Shown here piece after piece: positions 13,413-16,340 of a stretch of 16,340 nt of DNA. The notes beneath the pieces are model-generated. The model saw nothing but the letters and a program-made list of their open reading frames with translations. It ran no database searches and was not told the DNA's origin. Source of the stretch: Flavobacteriaceae bacterium. Its GTDB lineage: Bacteria; Bacteroidota; Bacteroidia; Flavobacteriales; Flavobacteriaceae. The position numbers and the translations under genes are program-made. Location: positions 1-16,340 of the forward strand of contig JAUWLK010000030.1 in the NCBI GenBank assembly GCA_030613745.1, in the 5' to 3' direction. Position 1 is the stretch's first letter; every line of letters begins with the position of its first letter.

Positions 13413-14594
13413 TTAAAAATTAAAATAATTAATATAAGTATCTAAATCTTTATCACCTCTTCCTGATAAATTAATTACAACAATATCTTCCTTTTTAAAT
13501 TTTATTTTATTTAAAACTGCCAAGGCATGTGAAGATTCAATTGCAGGTATTATTCCTTCTAATTTACATAATTCTAAACCAGCTTTCATAGCTTCATCAT
13601 CAGTTGCATTTAAATATTTTACTCTTTTGGTTTTAAACAAATGTGCATGTTGTGGTCCAACTCCCGGATAATCTAATCCTGCTGAAATAGAATATGGTTC
13701 AATAATTTGCCCATCATCTGTTTGCATTAACATGGTTTTACTTCCATGAATTATACCTTCTTTTCCTAATATGGTTGTGGCAGCAGATTGTCCAGAATCA
13801 ATTCCTTTTCCTGCTGCTTCTACAGCAATTAATTTAACTTCTGAATCATTCAAATAGTGATAAAAAGCTCCGGAAGCATTACTGCCTCCACCAACACATG
13901 CGATAATATAGTCAGGGTTTTCATTATTTTCATGCTCTTTTAATTGCCACTTCATTTCTTCAGAAATCACCGATTGAAATCGTGCAACCATATCAGGATA
14001 AGGGTGAAAACCAACAACAGAACCAATAATATAATAAGTATCAACAGGATTATTAATCCATGCCCTTATTGCCTCATTTGTAGCGTCTTTCAAAGTTTTA
14101 CTTCCTGACATAGCAGGAACAACTTTTGCTCCCAACATTTTCATACGAGCAACATTTGGAGCCTGACGAGCAATATCAATTTCACCCATGTACACCGTAC
14201 ATTCAATGCCTGTCAAAGCACAAACTGTTGCTGTTGCTACACCATGTTGACCAGCACCAGTTTCGGCAATGATTCTTTTTTTTCCCAATCGCTTAGCCAT
14301 TAAAATTTGCCCAATAGTATTGTTTATTTTATGTGCTCCTGTATGATTTAAATCTTCTCTTTTTAAATAAATTTTGGTATTATACTTTTTAGATAAGCGC
14401 TTTGCAAAATATAAAGGTGAAGGTCTGCCAACATAATCTTTTAACAAAGATTGAAACTCTTTTTTAAAAGATTCTTCATTCATTATTTTCAAATATTTAT
14501 TTTGAAGTTCTTCTACATTTGGATATAACATTTCAGGAACAAAAGAACCTCCAAATTCTCCATAATATCCCTTTTTATTTGCATTGTAATTCAT
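13413..14594 (-). CDS. trpB: Tryptophan synthase beta subunit
   Basis: The 393-residue PLP enzyme condenses indole with serine to give tryptophan. Lys89 in LNHTGAHKINNTIG forms the Schiff base. Glu111 in AETGAGQHGVATA matches the catalytic Glu109 of Salmonella TrpB. The phosphate-binding loop GGGSNA is at 235-240, and SGRGDKD near the C-terminus contacts the pyridine ring. The N-terminus YYGEFGGSFVPE is canonical, so the ATG start is secure. It is a TrpB1-type subunit that pairs with the neighbouring TrpA. Confidence 0.96.
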   Translation of the reverse strand: MNYNANKKGYYGEFGGSFVPEMLYPNVEELQNKYLKIMNEESFKKEFQSLLKDYVGRPSPLYFAKRLSKKYNTKIYLKREDLNHTGAHKINNTIGQILMAKRLGKKRIIAETGAGQHGVATATVCALTGIECTVYMGEIDIARQAPNVARMKMLGAKVVPAMSGSKTLKDATNEAIRAWINNPVDTYYIIGSVVGFHPYPDMVARFQSVISEEMKWQLKEHENNENPDYIIACVGGGSNASGAFYHYLNDSEVKLIAVEAAGKGIDSGQSAATTILGKEGIIHGSKTMLMQTDDGQIIEPYSISAGLDYPGVGPQHAHLFKTKRVKYLNATDDEAMKAGLELCKLEGIIPAIESSHALAVLNKIKFKKEDIVVINLSGRGDKDLDTYINYFNF

Positions 14595-14600
14595 ATCGTT

Positions 14601-14626
14601 ATGTCATTCCCGCGTAGGCGGGAATC
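14601..14626 (-). repeat. GC-rich palindromic repeat in the trpF-trpB junction
   Basis: ATTCCCGC at 14606-14613 pairs with GCGGGAAT at 14618-14625 around GTAG. The element reads GTCATTCCCGCGTAGGCGGG, a widely scattered bacterial hairpin sequence. It stands out as GC-rich in a very AT-rich region. It takes up over half of the 46-base gap. Read on the minus strand it lacks a following T-run, so it is unlikely to be an efficient terminator inside the operon. Confidence 0.65.
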
Positions 14627-14640
14627 TTTTTGTTTTTAAT

Positions 14641-15360
14641 TCAATTTTTATTGGATTCCTGATTTTCTAAGAATGGTAAATTCTCAGAAAATGTTCTTAA
14701 TTTCTCTATATCTTTTAACCCTGGTTTTGTTTCAAACCTGCTATTTACATCAATTGCAACACAATTTTTGGAAACTTCGGAATCTAAAAATATTTTCAAA
14801 TTTTTTACCTCTTCCAAGCCAATTCCTCCACTTAAAAAATAAGGTTTTTTAGAAGAATAATTACCTAGTAATTTCCAATTAAAAGTAATGCCATTTCCAC
14901 CTTTTTCTCTCCCTTTCGTATCAAAAAGAAAGTAATCACATACATTTTCATATACTTTAAGTTGTTCAAAATCGAATATTTCTCCAACTGAAAAAACTTT
15001 TATAACTTCTACATTATTTTGTTTCATTTCTTTACAAAAATCAACACTTTCATCTCCGTGTAATTGAACAGTTTTCAAGTTATGTTTTTTAACTTTTTCA
15101 AGAATAAATTCTTTAGTTGCATTAACAAAAACCCCTGTTTTTTTGATATTCTTAGGTAATTTTGGGATTTCACCATCAAAATTTCTTTTTGATTTTTCAT
15201 AAAAAATAAAACCAAGATAATCTGGTTGCAATGCTGCAACTTCTTGAATATTATCACGATATTTCATTCCACAAATTTTCAGTTTAAGCCCTCTATGCCT
15301 ATCGGTATCTCTCCCTAAGGGAGAAAAATTAAGTTTGTTTGTTTCTTGAGCATCCATCAT
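14641..15360 (-). CDS. trpF: Phosphoribosylanthranilate isomerase with extra N-terminal tail
   Basis: The enzyme converts phosphoribosylanthranilate to CdRP, the step before TrpC. The 239-residue frame contains the catalytic Cys30 in LKLKICGMKYRDN and Asp147 in FLFDTKGREKGGNG, with LSGGIGLEEV and AIDVNSRFETKPGLKD completing the phosphate-binding face. Normal TrpF begins two to four residues before K-I-C-G-M. Here about 24 residues precede it (MMDAQETNKLNFSPLGRDTD then RHRG), and no ATG, GTG or TTG lies where the normal start would be: the codon is CTT at 15286-15288. The tail is encoded partly by a palindromic repeat at 15289-15324. Translation therefore probably starts at one of the two ATGs at 15360 or 15357, two to five bases after the trpC stop. 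Confidence 0.92.
   Translation of the reverse strand: MMDAQETNKLNFSPLGRDTDRHRGLKLKICGMKYRDNIQEVAALQPDYLGFIFYEKSKRNFDGEIPKLPKNIKKTGVFVNATKEFILEKVKKHNLKTVQLHGDESVDFCKEMKQNNVEVIKVFSVGEIFDFEQLKVYENVCDYFLFDTKGREKGGNGITFNWKLLGNYSSKKPYFLSGGIGLEEVKNLKIFLDSEVSKNCVAIDVNSRFETKPGLKDIEKLRTFSENLPFLENQESNKN
15289..15324 (-). repeat. Palindromic repeat embedded in the start of trpF
   Basis: TCTCCC at 15310-15315 pairs with GGGAGA at 15319-15324 around TAA. On the minus strand a second imperfect hairpin follows (ATACC, GATA, GGCAT), then AGAGGG. The layout CCCTTAGGGAGA...AGAGGG matches a type of short repeat I recall from Flavobacteriia genomes. It is translated here as SPLGRDTDRHRG. Confidence 0.55.
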
Positions 15361-15362
15361 TT

Positions 15363-16139
15363 CTATAATTCTTTCAAAAACTTAATTGCTGCCTCTCCTG
15401 GATTTTCTGTTTTCATAAAATTTTCTCCAATTAAAAATCCTTCAAAACCATATTGCTTTAAGTTTTGAATTGCCTCAACAGTACTAATTCCACTTTCAGA
15501 TATTTTTACTTTACCTGAAGGAATCAATCCCGATAAACTTTTACTTATTTCTAATGAAGTTTCAAAAGTTTTTAAATTTCGATTGTTTACACCTACCAAA
15601 TCAACAAAGGTTAAATCTGATTTCTTTAACTCTGATTCATTATGAATTTCTAATAAAACCTCCAGTCCTATTAGATGAGACAATCTTGAAAATTCAATAA
15701 TTTCATCTGAACTTAAAATCGCTGCAATCAATAAAATAACATCCGCCCCTAAAGCTTTGGCTTCATATATTTGATATGTATCAATAATAAATTCTTTTCT
15801 TAAAATTGGTAATTTAGTCTCATTTCTTGCCTGTAATAAATCATCAATTGCTCCACCAAAATATTTGGTATCTGCTAAAATAGATATTCCAGATACACCC
15901 GCCTCTTCATAGCCTTTTACTACATCAATCACGTTACTATTTTGATTAATTACTTGTTTTGAGGGTGAGCGGCGTTTAAATTCAGCAATAATTCCACTAC
16001 CTGATTTTATACTTTTAACCAATGAAATCTTTTCACGTGTAAACAAAGGTGCTTTTTGTAAAAAGCCTATTGGGAATACAACTTTTTTTGCTGCTACTTC
16101 TTTACGTTTATCAATTACTATTTTATTTAAAATGTCCAT
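15363..16139 (-). CDS. trpC: Indole-3-glycerol phosphate synthase
   Basis: The 258-residue TIM-barrel enzyme closes the indole ring of CdRP, releasing CO2 and water. All catalytic positions are visible: Glu53 and Lys55 in IIAEFKRRSPSK, Lys115 in LRKEF, Glu164 in LLEIHN, Asn185 in GVNNRNL, and Glu215-Ser216 in ISESGIS. Their spacing follows the Sulfolobus enzyme (51, 53, 110, 159, 180, 210, 211) after one small insertion. It is a monofunctional TrpC, not fused to TrpF. It begins 3 bases after the trpD stop and ends 2 bases before trpF, so the genes are tightly coupled. Confidence 0.95.
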   Translation of the reverse strand: MDILNKIVIDKRKEVAAKKVVFPIGFLQKAPLFTREKISLVKSIKSGSGIIAEFKRRSPSKQVINQNSNVIDVVKGYEEAGVSGISILADTKYFGGAIDDLLQARNETKLPILRKEFIIDTYQIYEAKALGADVILLIAAILSSDEIIEFSRLSHLIGLEVLLEIHNESELKKSDLTFVDLVGVNNRNLKTFETSLEISKSLSGLIPSGKVKISESGISTVEAIQNLKQYGFEGFLIGENFMKTENPGEAAIKFLKEL

Positions 16140-16142
16140 TAA

Positions 16143-16340
16143 TTATTTACTCAATTCAATTAATTTATTAAAAGTTTTTAATGCGCTTTTACTCTTTAAA
16201 GATTCTTTTGCCAGTTGAAATCCTTGTAAATGACTTATCTTATTTGCTACCGAAATAGCTAATCCTGCATTAGCACAAACCACATTTTTTTGTGCATCAG
16301 TTCCTTTTCCGTTAAGGATATTTATAAAAATTTCAGCACT
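16143..16340 (-). CDS. trpD: Anthranilate phosphoribosyltransferase (C-terminal part, cut by window end)
   Basis: Reading the minus strand from the window edge gives an open frame to a TAA at 16143-16145. It contains VVCANAGLAISVANKISHLQ and then GFQLAKESLKS, and ends FNKLIELSK. The pattern V-x-x-N-A-x-x-A-L followed by G-x-x-x-A-x-E-S is the C-terminal end of TrpD, which transfers phosphoribose to anthranilate. The position immediately upstream of trpC fits the operon order. About 65 residues are visible, and the catalytic N-terminal part lies outside the window. Confidence 0.88.
   Translation of the reverse strand, partial: SAEIFINILNGKGTDAQKNVVCANAGLAISVANKISHLQGFQLAKESLKSKSALKTFNKLIELSK

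Noticed and set aside
1..16340. CRISPR array, prophage, insertion sequence, tRNA or rRNA
   Set aside because: No regularly spaced repeats, transposase, integrase, phage structural genes or RNA-gene sequences were seen on either strand.

Overview
The window looks like chromosomal DNA of a member of the Flavobacteriia (Bacteroidota). The DNA is very AT-rich. Several genes are preceded by the Bacteroidota -7 promoter element TAnnTTTG, and Shine-Dalgarno sequences are not evident. There is a TonB-dependent receptor with an N-terminal carboxypeptidase-regulatory-like domain, a CGC bacilliredoxin, and a compact trp operon in the order trpD-C-F-B-A. Most of the window reads as ordinary core genome. 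I see no phage, insertion sequence, CRISPR array, rRNA or tRNA.

Layout. (1) Positions 2-2237, plus strand: the tail of an unidentified gene, then a small membrane protein, a creatininase-family amidohydrolase and an ATP-grasp enzyme, closely packed. (2) 2302-3347: a helical lipoprotein and the mechanosensitive channel mscL, closed by a 12-bp hairpin. (3) 3390-7647: a His/Cys-containing small exported protein, a TonB-dependent receptor, a flavoprotein of the sulfide:quinone reductase family, and a NifX-like protein carrying a polyhistidine insert. These probably form one metal- or redox-related operon. (4) 7677-8454, minus strand: a DjlA-like TerB/J-domain protein that shares a nested terminator with the preceding operon. 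(5) 8608-10322, plus strand: a bacilliredoxin, a six-cysteine lipoprotein and an HD phosphohydrolase, each separated by hairpins. (6) 10319-16340, minus strand: in transcription order trpD (partial), trpC, trpF, trpB, trpA, a NtrY-like sensor kinase and an enoyl-CoA hydratase.

How the genes fit together. The trp genes cover the steps from phosphoribosylanthranilate formation (TrpD) to tryptophan (TrpAB). Three different palindromic sequences sit at trp junctions, and one of them appears to have become coding sequence at the N-terminus of TrpF. The TonB receptor, flavoprotein and NifX-like group is the best candidate for an under-described system. Its flavoprotein keeps two of the three sulfide:quinone reductase cysteines but has Arg where the central one should be. 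Its NifX partner carries 13 histidines within 34 residues.

Two start sites were moved from the longest open frame: the J-domain protein to position 8454 and the histidine kinase to position 12565. All functional calls rest on motifs recognised by eye. No database search was run.
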